The notes below the pieces were generated by a model. It was not told the DNA's origin. It ran no database searches and saw only the letters and a list, made by a program, of their open reading frames with translations. From positions 1 to 64,000 of the forward strand of contig JAGPUW010000007.1 in assembly GCA_018069465.1 (NCBI GenBank): 64,000 nt of DNA. Reading direction: 5' to 3'. Shown here in pieces: positions 39,677-49,475 of the stretch. Every line of letters starts with the position of its first letter. Position 1 is the first letter of the stretch. The position numbers were made by a program, and so were the translations under genes. This DNA comes from Gammaproteobacteria bacterium. Lineage in GTDB: Bacteria; Pseudomonadota; Gammaproteobacteria; Pseudomonadales; Porticoccaceae.

Positions 39677-40702
39677 CTATTTTTCTTCTACGCGCATATG
39701 GCGTTTCCCTGTTTGGCCCTGTCCTGTTCGGCCCTGCCCTTTTTGGTGAGCTGTAGATATGGCATGGGGCTGTGAATAAAGCTTTGTGGCCCTTGTTTTA
39801 CCCGCGTTTTCAATAAGTTCAAAAACCACACTGTGGCCCCCGATGCTACCCTGCGTGGTGGTAGCGAGTGCCGACAGGGTAAAAACAGCAGCCTCATCAT
39901 TGACGATAAAACTCTGCTCCACAAGCGGTACTGGCGGCAGTGGCAAGCCAGCGCGATGGGTGCGGCGACGCTCTTCAATATAGTGTTCGAGCGCGCTGAG
40001 TTCAACATCGCTGACAGCCAGCAAAACACTCAATGGCGCCACTTTGGGGTTAACACCTTCACTTTTGGAATAAATTGTCACGTCGGCTTCGATCTGTTGA
40101 TAAAAACTTTCATCCATTCCCAATACTTTGCGCAACTCACTGACGCTGGTAAAAGCACTATCAGCAGCGCCATAGGCCAAACCTGCCGCCCAATAATCTT
40201 CGTCTTCAGCACCGTGCAAGCGAGCCAGATCATCTTCATCGCGCCAATCGGCAATGGCCGCAGCCAGGGCCTCACTTTGCTCCGGCGGTAATTCATGGGC
40301 CTCAAACAAGCGCGCCAGCAAGGCCTCGCTAGCCCGATTAATATCGACTTTTCCACTCTCGTTCCACAGTAGCAGCGCCACCTTACCCTGCTTAAATGAC
40401 AGTGCAAATTCTTCACCATCACCCAGCAAGCGCTCATCATCGCTAGCCATTAGCAAGTTGCCCAGCAGCAGCTGCACACCGCCCTCGGCTAAGTGTCGCG
40501 CCTGGGTCGCGCCACTTAGCTGGCGGGCAATCAGGGCGCTATTGCGACTCACTTTTGACAAACCCAGTGCCAGTACGCCAAGTAGTACGACGAACCATAA
40601 TACCAGTATCAGCGCCACGCCTCGCTGCCGTCTGGCGAAGTGTTGCAACACGCCAGGCAGGGGGGGAAAACCGGGGCCTTTAAAGGGCGCTTGCCGGCTC
40701 AA
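39677..40702 (-). CDS. gspK: Type II secretion minor pseudopilin GspK
   Basis: The 341-residue protein has the GspK-type N terminus RGVALILVLWFVVLLGVLALG, lacking the Glu at +5 found in other pseudopilins, as expected for GspK, and a large helical domain with ADWRDEDD and SVSELRKVLGMD. It forms the tip complex with GspI and GspJ. It starts at a TTG within the TTGA overlap with gspJ. Confidence 0.92.
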   Translation of the reverse strand: MSRQAPFKGPGFPPLPGVLQHFARRQRGVALILVLWFVVLLGVLALGLSKVSRNSALIARQLSGATQARHLAEGGVQLLLGNLLMASDDERLLGDGEEFALSFKQGKVALLLWNESGKVDINRASEALLARLFEAHELPPEQSEALAAAIADWRDEDDLARLHGAEDEDYWAAGLAYGAADSAFTSVSELRKVLGMDESFYQQIEADVTIYSKSEGVNPKVAPLSVLLAVSDVELSALEHYIEERRRTHRAGLPLPPVPLVEQSFIVNDEAAVFTLSALATTTQGSIGGHSVVFELIENAGKTRATKLYSQPHAISTAHQKGQGRTGQGQTGKRHMRVEEK

Positions 40703-41418
40703 AATTCACGCTCCTGTAAAGCCCCGGCATCTACACCGGGAGCATCGCTGGCATAGCTCAGCCCCAGCACAATTTCAGGCCACGCTTGATAGACAGTAGA
40801 CTCGACACGCGCCACGTTGACACGGAGCAAGCTGGGCACGGCGCTCGGGAACAAATCCCCATCGGGCCACTCTTCATGCCACTCCTCCCCCGCGTCGCTG
40901 GCATCACCGTAGTAGGCCAGCTCCAGGTGCTCGACATTGGGTTCGAGCACCAGTCTTTGACTCTGCTGGTTATCGAGAGCGATGCTTGAACCACCGTCCC
41001 ACGAAAGGCTCATACTGCTATTAAAGGGCTGGTAGTCGAGTACCAGTACTTCTTGTTGATAATGCTCATCCCAGGCAATTTTCAGCGTCCACCAAAAAAG
41101 CTCACCGTCATTAATAAAATGGGGGAATGGCGCAACATAGTGCAGGTAGTCCCGCCCGCCGATAAAACTGTCCACCGCCTCACCCGAGCTGAGGCGAATT
41201 TTAAAAAAACGCGCGCCACTTAAATGGCGGCGCAACAATTGGCTCAGCAGGAATTGATGCTCGGCGGCATCCTGTCGGGCAGTGACTTTGCTCCAAGTTT
41301 GCGATGTCAGGCGCAGGGCACCGAGTAGCAACAGTGAAATCATCGCCATAATAACGATGGCGATCTGTAGTTCTACGAGGGTAAAACCCCGACTGTGAAG
41401 AGCCTTGCCCCGGCTCAC
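40699..41418 (-). CDS. gspJ: Type II secretion minor pseudopilin GspJ
   Basis: The 239-residue protein carries the prepilin cleavage motif RG-FTLVELQIAIVIMAM and a C-terminal beta-rich domain. The start is a GTG in a four-base GTGA overlap with gspI. Length and position fit GspJ. Confidence 0.9.
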   Translation of the reverse strand: MSRGKALHSRGFTLVELQIAIVIMAMISLLLLGALRLTSQTWSKVTARQDAAEHQFLLSQLLRRHLSGARFFKIRLSSGEAVDSFIGGRDYLHYVAPFPHFINDGELFWWTLKIAWDEHYQQEVLVLDYQPFNSSMSLSWDGGSSIALDNQQSQRLVLEPNVEHLELAYYGDASDAGEEWHEEWPDGDLFPSAVPSLLRVNVARVESTVYQAWPEIVLGLSYASDAPGVDAGALQEREF

Positions 41419-41876
41419 AAGGCGCTCTCGTCTTTTGTTCTGAGCTGTAAGCTGGACAGTTGAAACTCGCGCTTGTGCAAACCGCCCCAGAACACCGAGA
41501 CCTCGAGTTGAAACAGTTGATAAGCCGCCAGTGGATGTTCCGCAATGCCGGTCGGCAACACCGGATCGTCGGCACTACTGCGATAGGGTCGCGCCTCCAC
41601 CGCCCATTCAAAGCCCTCGGCGCTTGCGGTTCCCGTCTCAAGGTAGGCAGCCGTGCCTTTCAGTACTCGGAGTTCAGCCATTTTCGATTCGGCAATTTGC
41701 AGAGCGGTGTAGTAGTCAGCGCTAATCGCCGCCACCCGGCTGGAGCCGCCGAGAATGCGCATAATCACGGTCATGCAGATGACCAGAATAGAGAGGGCAA
41801 CAACCACTTCCAGCAGGGTAAAGCCGCGTGCTTTCGCCCCCTCAGCGGGTCCACAATAAGCCGAGCGCTTAGGCAT
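41415..41876 (-). CDS. gspI: Type II secretion minor pseudopilin GspI
   Basis: The 153-residue protein has the prepilin motif ARG-FTLLEVVVALSILVICM, and a C-terminal domain with AESKMAELR typical of GspI. The ATG at 41876 is preferred to the preceding TTG. It overlaps gspJ by four bases. Confidence 0.9.
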   Translation of the reverse strand: MPKRSAYCGPAEGAKARGFTLLEVVVALSILVICMTVIMRILGGSSRVAAISADYYTALQIAESKMAELRVLKGTAAYLETGTASAEGFEWAVEARPYRSSADDPVLPTGIAEHPLAAYQLFQLEVSVFWGGLHKREFQLSSLQLRTKDESAL

Positions 41877-41921
41877 CAAACCTGCCCCCGCTCTTGCAAA
41901 ACAATGGCTGCTGGCAAGGCG

Positions 41922-42473
41922 TCACAGTGGCTCCGACGGGGCAAGTGACTGAGCCTCCAGGCTGTCGAGCAAACTCACCTCCCCGGTGAGCCAGTCGATA
42001 CGAATAGCGCGCACGCCCTGCCCCAAATGCAGCTGCAGCAAAGCACCCGAAGAACTGCCGTCGGGGTAAAAAGCAAGGCGATGATTGCCGATGTCTGGCA
42101 GCGACTGGCCGGGCATGCCACTGCCTGTAGCCCCGGCGGCTGGGGCCTGAAAATTGACACTCAAGCCCTCTGCCAGCATGACCAGCTCACCGTCAACACG
42201 ATAACTCGCCTCATCAGCGACAAAGCGCAAGGTAATAATTTTACCCTGGGTAATAGCCTCACTGCGTTGCACACGCAAGGCGCCAAGTAGCTCGCGACTG
42301 GCAGTTTTGAGTTTTGCATTATCTAAACTGCCGCCCAGCCCGGGGGCCACCAGCACCGCGATAATGCCCAGCAGCACCAGCACCACTAATAACTCGAGCA
42401 GGGTAAAGCCTGGCTGTCGCGCCCTCGATACAAGACGCTGCGCCAATAAGAGTCGCAGCCCTGGGCCGGGCAT
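41922..42473 (-). CDS. gspH: Type II secretion minor pseudopilin GspH
   Basis: The 183-residue protein has the prepilin motif PG-FTLLELLVVLVLLGIIAVLVAP and a GspH domain (LKTASRELLGALRVQRSEAI). The start is the ATG at 42473, following two TTG codons. Its long 19-residue leader peptide is notable but common in GspH. Confidence 0.9.
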   Translation of the reverse strand: MPGPGLRLLLAQRLVSRARQPGFTLLELLVVLVLLGIIAVLVAPGLGGSLDNAKLKTASRELLGALRVQRSEAITQGKIITLRFVADEASYRVDGELVMLAEGLSVNFQAPAAGATGSGMPGQSLPDIGNHRLAFYPDGSSSGALLQLHLGQGVRAIRIDWLTGEVSLLDSLEAQSLAPSEPL

Positions 42474-42542
42474 CAACAAGCATCCACCCGTGCAGACAGG
42501 GGCGTAGCAAGTGAGCTTCTATGGCCGAGGCAGATGGGCCAA

Positions 42543-42998
42543 CTACTCCCAGCTCAAGACATCGGCGTCTTCACCCTCGCCCCCCTCCCGGCCATCGCGG
42601 CCCAGGGAAAACAGATCGAAGTCGCTGTGCTCTCCGGGGGAGGCGTAGTGATAGGGGTTGCCCCAGGGGTCGTCGCGAATAACTTTTTTCTTCAGATAGG
42701 GCCCGTTCCAAATGCGCGCTGAGGCGGGTTTTTCAATCAATGATTTGAGACCGTCAGCCGTACCCGGGTAGCGCCCACCGTCGAGGTGGTAAAGATCGAG
42801 AGCCGTGGAAAACTCCTCTATTTGCAGAGTCGCCGCCTTGGTCTTGGAGCCGCCAATCTGCTTCAACACCTGGGGGCCAACCAAACTCGCCAGAAAACCA
42901 AGAATAACCAGCACCACTAGTAGCTCAAGCAGGGTAAAGCCCCCTTGCCCTGCGCGCCTTTGGCACCCAATATTACGACTATCAAACACCAAGCTCAT
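42543..42998 (-). CDS. gspG: Type II secretion major pseudopilin GspG
   Basis: The 151-residue major pseudopilin has the cleavage motif GG-FTLLELLVVLVILGFLASLVGP and the GspG-specific tail with DGGRYPGTADGLKSLI, NGPYLKKKVI-DDPWGNPYHY and the Ca2+-loop region near DLFSLGRDG. AAGGA lies 5-6 bases before the ATG at 42998. It polymerises into the pseudopilus. Confidence 0.95.
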   Translation of the reverse strand: MSLVFDSRNIGCQRRAGQGGFTLLELLVVLVILGFLASLVGPQVLKQIGGSKTKAATLQIEEFSTALDLYHLDGGRYPGTADGLKSLIEKPASARIWNGPYLKKKVIRDDPWGNPYHYASPGEHSDFDLFSLGRDGREGGEGEDADVLSWE

Positions 42999-43090
42999 AG
43001 CTATCCTTCTATTTAGTTTCAATAAGTTATAGAGTTTATTTAAGGTAAATCACTAATTAATAAATGGCCGTTGCCGCTGCGCCCCAGCCA

Positions 43091-44311
43091 CTACATTGGC
43101 AAATCATTAATGCCCAGTATGGCCACCAATATCGACATAATAATACCGCCAATAACAATGCCCAGACCAATAATCATCACCGGCTCCAGTATCGATAACA
43201 GGCGCTGGCTGGCCGTGGCCACCTCGTCGTCATAGATATCGGCCACCCGGATTAACATTTTGTCGAGCTGACCGGTCTCCTCCCCCACCTGAATCATTTG
43301 CAGCGCAAATTCGGGAAAGACTCCCGCTTGCAGCAGGGGTTCGGCGAGACCACCACCGTCGCGTAAAACACTAGAAGCGTCATTAAGTTTTTTAAGTAAC
43401 ACTCTGTTTTGCATGCTTTCTTTAGCCACAGAAATGGCTGGAAGTAGGGCCACGCCACCGCCCAACAGGGTGCCAAGGCTGCGACTAAAGCGCGCCATAT
43501 TCACTTTCTTAATCACATCACTGAGCAGTGAAAACTCCAGCAAACGCGCATCCCGCTGGTACAGCCAGGCGGGGTCCTGCTGTTTTTTGCGCACGTAGCC
43601 CACACCCAGAATCACTGCCAGGAGAATCACCAGGGCGTAGTCGCGCAGGAAGTTGGACACGCCGAGCACAAAGGCCGTTGAGGCCGGCAGGGGGGCATCC
43701 ATATCCTCAAACAGTGCGGCAAATTCAGGCAGCACAAAAATCACGATAATGCCCAGTGACAGGAGGGTCACGCCGACCAGTATCAGCGGGTACATTAAGG
43801 CCGACTTGAGCTGTTCGCGCAGGGCGTGGGATTTGTCGAGGTAGGTCGATAGCTCCATCAGATTTTTCGCCAGATCACCGGACAGCTCTGCGGCGCGCAC
43901 GAAGTTAATATAGAAACTGGCAAACAATTGCGGCTGCTCTGCCAGCGCTTCGGACAGTGACTGACCACCGCGCACGGCGGCCTGAAGATCGGCGATGAGG
44001 GCGACCATTAAAGCTTTAGATGAAACACCACCAATAATCTCAAGACTGCGATCGAGAGACAGACCGGCGCCCACCAATGTCGATAGCTGGCGGGTAAAAT
44101 CACCGATATCTTTGTGGCCAAGCGAGGGCTTGCGCAGTGACAGAAATGCCCTGCCACTCGACCGCCCTCCCCCGGGCTGGAGTTGAGCGGAAATGGGTAT
44201 CAGGCCAATGGCCTGCAGTTGGGTAATGATATCGGCCTCAGTGGCGCCGCTCATTTGCCCACTGGTCAGCTCACCCTGAGCATTGACAGCGCGGTAGTCG
44301 AATTGGGGCAT
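43091..44311 (-). CDS. gspF: Type II secretion platform protein GspF
   Basis: The 406-residue protein has two T2SSF domains (about 70-190 and 275-395) and three membrane segments. MPQFDYRAVNAQGEL is a classic GspF opening, so the start is the ATG at 44311, which overlaps the gspE stop (TAATG). Confidence 0.95.
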   Translation of the reverse strand: MPQFDYRAVNAQGELTSGQMSGATEADIITQLQAIGLIPISAQLQPGGGRSSGRAFLSLRKPSLGHKDIGDFTRQLSTLVGAGLSLDRSLEIIGGVSSKALMVALIADLQAAVRGGQSLSEALAEQPQLFASFYINFVRAAELSGDLAKNLMELSTYLDKSHALREQLKSALMYPLILVGVTLLSLGIIVIFVLPEFAALFEDMDAPLPASTAFVLGVSNFLRDYALVILLAVILGVGYVRKKQQDPAWLYQRDARLLEFSLLSDVIKKVNMARFSRSLGTLLGGGVALLPAISVAKESMQNRVLLKKLNDASSVLRDGGGLAEPLLQAGVFPEFALQMIQVGEETGQLDKMLIRVADIYDDEVATASQRLLSILEPVMIIGLGIVIGGIIMSILVAILGINDLPM

Positions 44312-46071
44312 TAGCCTTCCTGTATCACTCGCGCCACTTCTTCGAGGGTGGTGAGGCCCTGGGCGGCTTTCAGACAACCGTCTTCAAACATGGTGGCCAT
44401 TCCCTCTTCCCGCGCCAGCGCTTCAATTTCACCGGCGCTGGCATGGCGCAGGATAAGGCTACGTATTTTGTCGCTGATGGTAAGAATTTCAATAATACCC
44501 ACGCGCCCGCGATAGCCGGTGTTGGCGCAGTGCTCACAACCCACCGCTTTGTGTAGGCACAGGGGCTGACCGGCGGGCAATATGCGCGGCAGGTCAAACT
44601 CTTCGATAATTCGTGTCTCGGCCTCATAGGGCTGCTTGCAGTGCTCGCAAAGCAGGCGCACCAAACGCTGGGCGAGAATAACATTGAGGGTCGAGTTGAG
44701 CAGGTAGTCCTCGGTGCCCATTTCCAGCAGGCGCGTGACACTGCCCGCGGCATCATTGGTATGCAGGGTCGACAGCACGAGGTGACCGGTTAAAGCCGAC
44801 TGCACACAGATGCGCGCCGTCTCCAGATCACGCATTTCGCCGACCATTATTACGTCGGGGTCCTGGCGCACAATGGAGCGCAGAGCACTGGAAAAGTCGA
44901 GCCCGATGGAGGCATTGACCTGTATCTGATTAATGCCCTCAAGGTTGTATTCCACCGGATCTTCAACGGTGATGACTTTGCGCTGTTCGGTATTGAGTGA
45001 ATTCAAGGCGGTGTAGAGGGTCGTGGTTTTACCGCTGCCGGTGGGGCCGGTAACGATCACCATGCCGTGGGTCATGCTCAATTCTTTTTGCAGGCGCTGG
45101 CGCTGCTCGGCGGTAAAACCGAGACTGTCGAAATCAAGGGTCACACTGTCGCGCTGCAATAAACGCATCACCACGCTTTCGCCGTACATGGTCGGTACCG
45201 TCGACACCCGCACATCGAGCTCCTGACCCTGGACGCGAACATTAATGCGCCCATCCTGGGGCAGGCGCCGCTCGGCGATATCGAGATCGGCCATAATTTT
45301 AATTCGCGAGATCACCGCCGGAGCCATCTCGCGCGGCGGTGATGGCTCGTCGCGCAACACACCGTCAATGCGATTGCGGATTTTTAAATTGTGCTCAAAG
45401 GGCTCGACGTGAATATCGGAGGCGCGGCTGTCGACAGCGCGCTGGATAATTTGATTGACCAGGCGAATGACCGGAGCCTCGCTGGCCATGTCCCGCAACT
45501 TGGCAACGTCGACAGCAGAAAAGCCCGCCTCATGATCGACATGTTCATCGCCACTACTTTCCGCTTGCTCATAGAGACGCTCAATGGCCGCCTGAATATC
45601 GGGCGCTAAACCGACGCTCAATTTAAGCGCACAGTGGCAGGCCATGGCGACGGCTCGCAGACTGTAAAGATTACTGGCATCGACAACGGCTAACTCAAGG
45701 GTGTCGCCAGTCATTGCCAGAGGCAGCAGGCATTGGTCTTTCATAAAGCGCAGCGCAAGACTGGTCTCAACGGCCTGCTGGGGATAATCGTCGGCTTTGA
45801 GCAGAGCTAGCTCGGCGATGCCAGCCTGAACCTGGGCCATGCCACGCTCCGAGACCATGCCCAGACGCACTAACAAGGCGACCAGAGATTCATCGCTATT
45901 TTCACTGTGCACGCGCTGGGCACGGGCGAAATCCATGGCATTGAGCAAGCCCTTGTCGATCAGAGCCTCACGCAAGGCATCCTCGCTAAACATCAACTCG
46001 CCCCCGGCACTGTGCTGGCGCGGCGCAATATCGCCTGCGCTCGACACGTGCTCTACGCTCTGATCAGCCAT
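44311..46071 (-). CDS. gspE: Type II secretion ATPase GspE
   Basis: The 586-residue hexameric ATPase drives pseudopilus assembly. Walker A GPTGSGKTT is at 342-350, Walker B near 405-411, the His box contains STLHTNDAAG (434-443), and a zinc site has C475, C478, C512 and C515. An N-terminal MshEN-like domain (about 30-165) precedes this. It is the first gene of the operon, giving the order E-F-G-H-I-J-K-L-M-C-D. Confidence 0.97.
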   Translation of the reverse strand: MADQSVEHVSSAGDIAPRQHSAGGELMFSEDALREALIDKGLLNAMDFARAQRVHSENSDESLVALLVRLGMVSERGMAQVQAGIAELALLKADDYPQQAVETSLALRFMKDQCLLPLAMTGDTLELAVVDASNLYSLRAVAMACHCALKLSVGLAPDIQAAIERLYEQAESSGDEHVDHEAGFSAVDVAKLRDMASEAPVIRLVNQIIQRAVDSRASDIHVEPFEHNLKIRNRIDGVLRDEPSPPREMAPAVISRIKIMADLDIAERRLPQDGRINVRVQGQELDVRVSTVPTMYGESVVMRLLQRDSVTLDFDSLGFTAEQRQRLQKELSMTHGMVIVTGPTGSGKTTTLYTALNSLNTEQRKVITVEDPVEYNLEGINQIQVNASIGLDFSSALRSIVRQDPDVIMVGEMRDLETARICVQSALTGHLVLSTLHTNDAAGSVTRLLEMGTEDYLLNSTLNVILAQRLVRLLCEHCKQPYEAETRIIEEFDLPRILPAGQPLCLHKAVGCEHCANTGYRGRVGIIEILTISDKIRSLILRHASAGEIEALAREEGMATMFEDGCLKAAQGLTTLEEVARVIQEG

Positions 46072-46245
46072 CGCTTTGTATTTCTCATTTTGTTATCCAT
46101 CGCTCGCTATGCCACATCCCTATGACACCGTACAGTAGCGTAAAGTTTAACCCGGCCACATTTCAGAATAAATGTGTTTGCAGGATTTGTTAGAATGCCC
46201 ACCCCCACAGCGCTCGCGGAGCTGTTTAAAAAAACAGCAGACCCT

Positions 46246-46635
46246 ATGAATTTTGCACTACTCATACTCGGCCCACCCTATAGCACCCAGGCAGCGGCCA
46301 GCGCCCTGCGCTTTGCCCGCGCCACACTCGCGAGTGGACACGGTATTTATCGGCTATTTTTCTACCACGACGGGGTGCACAATGCCTCGAGCCTGGTCAG
46401 TGCCGCACAGGATGAAATAAGCCTTCCCCAGCAGTGGCAAGCACTTATCGAGCAACATAAAATCGACTCCGTGGTGTGTATTGCCGCCGCCACGCGACGC
46501 GGAGTACTCAACGAACAAGAGGCGAAGAGACAGGGTAAAACAGGCGGCAACCTCATCGACGGCCACGAATTGTCGGGGCTGGGGCAGCTGGTCGACGCCG
46601 CTACCAATGCGGATCGGGTGATTACTTTTGGCTAA
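46246..46635 (+). CDS. tusD: Sulfur relay protein TusD
   Basis: The 129-residue protein has the DsrE fold and the active Cys C78 in SVVCIAAA, matching E. coli TusD. It receives persulfide sulfur from TusA and passes it to TusE for 2-thiouridine at tRNA position 34. MNFALLILGPPYS is the usual opening, so I start at 46246 and not at the upstream ATG. A TAGAAT box at 46191 may be the -10. Confidence 0.95.
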   Translation: MNFALLILGPPYSTQAAASALRFARATLASGHGIYRLFFYHDGVHNASSLVSAAQDEISLPQQWQALIEQHKIDSVVCIAAATRRGVLNEQEAKRQGKTGGNLIDGHELSGLGQLVDAATNADRVITFG

Positions 46636-47014
46636 GCCGTCCACTGACAAGCCTGCGCAAAAAGAAATCCTACTGGTGTTTCGCCACGCACCCTACGGCA
46701 GCGCCCTCGCGAGAGAGGGCCTAGAAGCTGTGTTGGCCTGCGGTGCCATGGGTGCCAAAACCAGCGTGCTCTACATCAATGAGGGTGTCTGGCAACTACT
46801 GGAAGCGCAAAACAGTGCGGCCATCGACTGCAAAAATCAGGCGGCCATGGCGAGTGCTTTACCACTTTACGACATTGACGATATTTGGGTGGATGAAGAT
46901 TCCCTGCGCCAGAGAAACCTCAGCGGCGCAGATATCAATGCCGGAAAAATCATTAGCCGCTCCCGCGTGCAGACTCTACTGGCCTCCAGCAACAAGAGTA
47001 TTTTGAGTTTTTAA
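46628..47014 (+). CDS. tusC: Sulfur relay protein TusC
   Basis: The 128-residue DsrF-like protein has FRHAPYGSALAREGLEAVLA and GVWQLL, the TusC hallmarks, and forms the TusBCD hexamer. It starts at a TTG overlapping tusD by eight bases. Confidence 0.93.
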   Translation: MAKPSTDKPAQKEILLVFRHAPYGSALAREGLEAVLACGAMGAKTSVLYINEGVWQLLEAQNSAAIDCKNQAAMASALPLYDIDDIWVDEDSLRQRNLSGADINAGKIISRSRVQTLLASSNKSILSF

Positions 47015-47334
47015 TGTTATTACACACGGTGAATAAATCAGCCTTTGACAGCAGCGCCCTCGCCGATTGCCTGCGCGTGGTGGCCACTAGCGATGCCGTG
47101 CTACTGATCGAAAATGGCGTTTACGCGGCGCTAAATAGCCCGCAAAGCGGGTTTGAGCACAGTGAGAGCATCGCCCAACTCAGCGCCGATGGCACGCGGT
47201 TTTATGTACTTCAGGCAGACTGTGAAGCGCGGGGGCTCGACGACGCCAAGCTGGCAGCTCCCTTTGAAATCATCGACGACGCCGGCTTTGTCGCCCTTGC
47301 CGCTGCAGCTAGCGCGATACAGAGCTGGTATTAA
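47014..47334 (+). CDS. tusB: Sulfur relay protein TusB
   Basis: The 106-residue DsrH-like protein begins MLLHTVNKSAFDSSALADCL with DAVLLIENGVYAAL, typical of TusB. The ATG overlaps the tusC stop by one base. It completes TusBCD. Confidence 0.92.
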   Translation: MLLHTVNKSAFDSSALADCLRVVATSDAVLLIENGVYAALNSPQSGFEHSESIAQLSADGTRFYVLQADCEARGLDDAKLAAPFEIIDDAGFVALAAAASAIQSWY

Positions 47335-47381
47335 ATGCGCAAAAGGGTAGTGAAGCGCCGCTCAATGATAAAGGCTCAAGC

Positions 47382-47699
47382 ATGGAAAAGGCGTTGAAAC
47401 TGGATAGCGACGGCCACCTGCTGCATCTTGCCGACTGGACTGAGCAAGCTGCCATCCAGCTCGCCGCCAGTGAAGACATCGAACTCAGCGACGCCCACTG
47501 GGAAATTATTTATCTGCTGAAAGACTTCCATCAGCGCTTCGAGCTATCGCCCCCCATGCGCCCTTTGGTGAAATACATCGCCCAACAACTGGGCAAGGAA
47601 AAGGGCCGCAGTATTTATTTAATGCAATTATTTCCGCCCAGCCCTGCACGGGTTGCAAGTAAAGTTGCCGGGCTACCGAGACCAGAAAACTGCTTATAA
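47382..47699 (+). CDS. tusE: Sulfur relay protein TusE (DsrC family)
   Basis: The 105-residue protein ends GLPRPENCL with the conserved penultimate Cys (C104). The second Cys that DsrC proteins of sulfur oxidisers carry ten residues earlier is absent (Ala-Ser-Lys region), so this is the tRNA-thiolation form. HWEIIYLLKDFH and LSPPMRPLVKY are family sequences. It follows tusB by 47 bases. Confidence 0.94.
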   Translation: MEKALKLDSDGHLLHLADWTEQAAIQLAASEDIELSDAHWEIIYLLKDFHQRFELSPPMRPLVKYIAQQLGKEKGRSIYLMQLFPPSPARVASKVAGLPRPENCL

Positions 47700-47787
47700 A
47701 AGTGGCTTTTAGCTGCAAATAAAAAATATTTATCTACGCCTGCAGTGCAAGCAGCTCCATCAAAAGCGAGCCCGACGATTTAATGTT

Positions 47788-49002
47788 TTAAATAACCTTT
47801 TTACGACTGAGCTGCGCAATGCGCTTTTCACTATAACCCAGCTCTCGTAAGATCTCGGGGCCACTCGCACCGGGTTCCGGGCCAATGTGAGCCGGTACTT
47901 TATCGCTACCCTCTACCCAGAACGGACTATTCACCGCCTGGCCTCGACCATAATTATGGCCCTCGACATCAATCAGCATATCGTTGGCCAACACCTGGGG
48001 GTCATCGATAACCTCCTCCATTGTCGCCAGTACGCTGAAGGTTAATTTTTGAGCTTGCAGCCGCTCACGCCATTCAAACAGATCCCTGGTTTTAAAGATC
48101 TCGGCCAGAATAGGCGCAAGTAATTTGGCATTGTTGTTACGCTGTTTAATATCGATAAAACGGGGATCGCTGAGCAGATCATCCCGCTCCAGCGCCACCA
48201 ACAGATTCGGCCAATGTTTGTTCTGGTGCAAAATGACCAGCAGTAACCAGCGCCCATCACGCGTTTGATAATGATTGAGCAAGGCATTAGAGGGCTGGTT
48301 CAGACTGGGGCGTTCAACCGCCGCCCCACCGGCCAATAGGCACGATAGCGAACTGGAAGCCGTCCACAAACCATTAGCCAGCAAACTGCTGTGCACCTTG
48401 CCACCACGCCCCGTGCGCTCCCTTTTATAGAGCCCGGTCATGATCGCTGCGTACATGGTCATAGCACTGGGGTGGTCACCCATTCCCGGTGATGACATGC
48501 ACGGCTCGCTGGTGGCGGTGCGCACGGTATCCATTAAACCCGAGCGCGCCCAATAGGCAGTGGCATCAAAACCCGGGGCGCTGGCTTCTGGGCCTTTTTC
48601 ACCAAAGCCGGTGATTTGCCCATAGATCAAACGTTCGTTTTCAGGGCAGAGATCCTCATAGCGGATTTTTAATCGCGCCAGCACATCGGGAGGGAAGTTA
48701 GTGATTAACACATCGGCCTCCTTCACCAGCAATAATAAAATTTCCCGGCCTTCGGGCGATTTCATATCGAGGCCAATGCTGCGCTTATTGCGATTATCCT
48801 GCTGCCAGATATAGGCAAAGTCCAGCGGCATAAAGGGCGGGGCTTTATGGGCATAGCGTAGCGGGTCACCCCGCCCCGGCGCCTCAATTTTAATAACGTC
48901 CGCACCAAAGTCAGAGAGGATGGCGGCGCTGCCGGGACCAAAAATATAGGTCGCTATCTCCAACACTTTAATGCCTTTCAGCAAGGGGGCTAATTCATCC
49001 AT
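47788..49002 (-). CDS. CaiB/BaiF-type CoA-transferase
   Basis: The 404-residue protein is a class III CoA-transferase: LKGIKVLEIATYIFGPGSAAILSDFGADVIKIE N-terminally, RNKRSIGLDMKSPEG, and a C-terminal region with PFWVEGSDKVPAHIGPEPG. It moves CoA between carboxylic acids, probably in catabolism. The acid cannot be told. It stands alone between tusE (convergent) and yajD. Confidence 0.88.
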   Translation of the reverse strand: MDELAPLLKGIKVLEIATYIFGPGSAAILSDFGADVIKIEAPGRGDPLRYAHKAPPFMPLDFAYIWQQDNRNKRSIGLDMKSPEGREILLLLVKEADVLITNFPPDVLARLKIRYEDLCPENERLIYGQITGFGEKGPEASAPGFDATAYWARSGLMDTVRTATSEPCMSSPGMGDHPSAMTMYAAIMTGLYKRERTGRGGKVHSSLLANGLWTASSSLSCLLAGGAAVERPSLNQPSNALLNHYQTRDGRWLLLVILHQNKHWPNLLVALERDDLLSDPRFIDIKQRNNNAKLLAPILAEIFKTRDLFEWRERLQAQKLTFSVLATMEEVIDDPQVLANDMLIDVEGHNYGRGQAVNSPFWVEGSDKVPAHIGPEPGASGPEILRELGYSEKRIAQLSRKKVI

Positions 49003-49102
49003 TTTGCATACCCTATAAAATCACAGTGAATTTATATCTGTCTTTACACCCTGTATGGCCAGATGGCTGTTGCCTCGAAAATAGCGCCATCGAGCAAGAC
49101 AC

Positions 49103-49459
49103 TTACTTACCCTGCTTCATTCTTTCTTTTAAATCGGCAAAGGGATTAAACGTCGCGGGGGCAATTTCTGCCTCTTCGCCGCTGCCGTAGCGAATAAAAT
49201 CAACAAACTTGGTGTGCTCTTCATCGTGACAATAAATGCACAGCAGCTCCCAATTGCTACCGTCAGAGGGGTTGTTGTCATGGTTGTGATCGCGGTGGTG
49301 AACCGTTAGCTCACTAAGGTTGGTGCGGGTAAATTCGCGGCTACAGCGACCGCAAATCCACGGATAAAGCTTCAGTGATTTTTCGCGATAACCCTTCTCT
49401 CGTTTGGCAATGTAGGTCCGCTGCTCAGCGAGATGTTTATCCAGTTTGCTGGAACTCAT
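49103..49459 (-). CDS. yajD: HNH nuclease-like protein YajD
   Basis: The 118-residue protein has two Cys pairs (CGRC and CIYC) framing the HNH core HHRDHNHDNNPSDGSNWELLC and ending CHDEEH, matching the E. coli YajD family. A zinc-stabilised beta-beta-alpha nuclease is expected; its role is unknown. The C-terminal FADLKERMK is also conserved. Confidence 0.9.
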   Translation of the reverse strand: MSSSKLDKHLAEQRTYIAKREKGYREKSLKLYPWICGRCSREFTRTNLSELTVHHRDHNHDNNPSDGSNWELLCIYCHDEEHTKFVDFIRYGSGEEAEIAPATFNPFADLKERMKQGK

Positions 49460-49475
49460 TTGATATCCCCCATAT

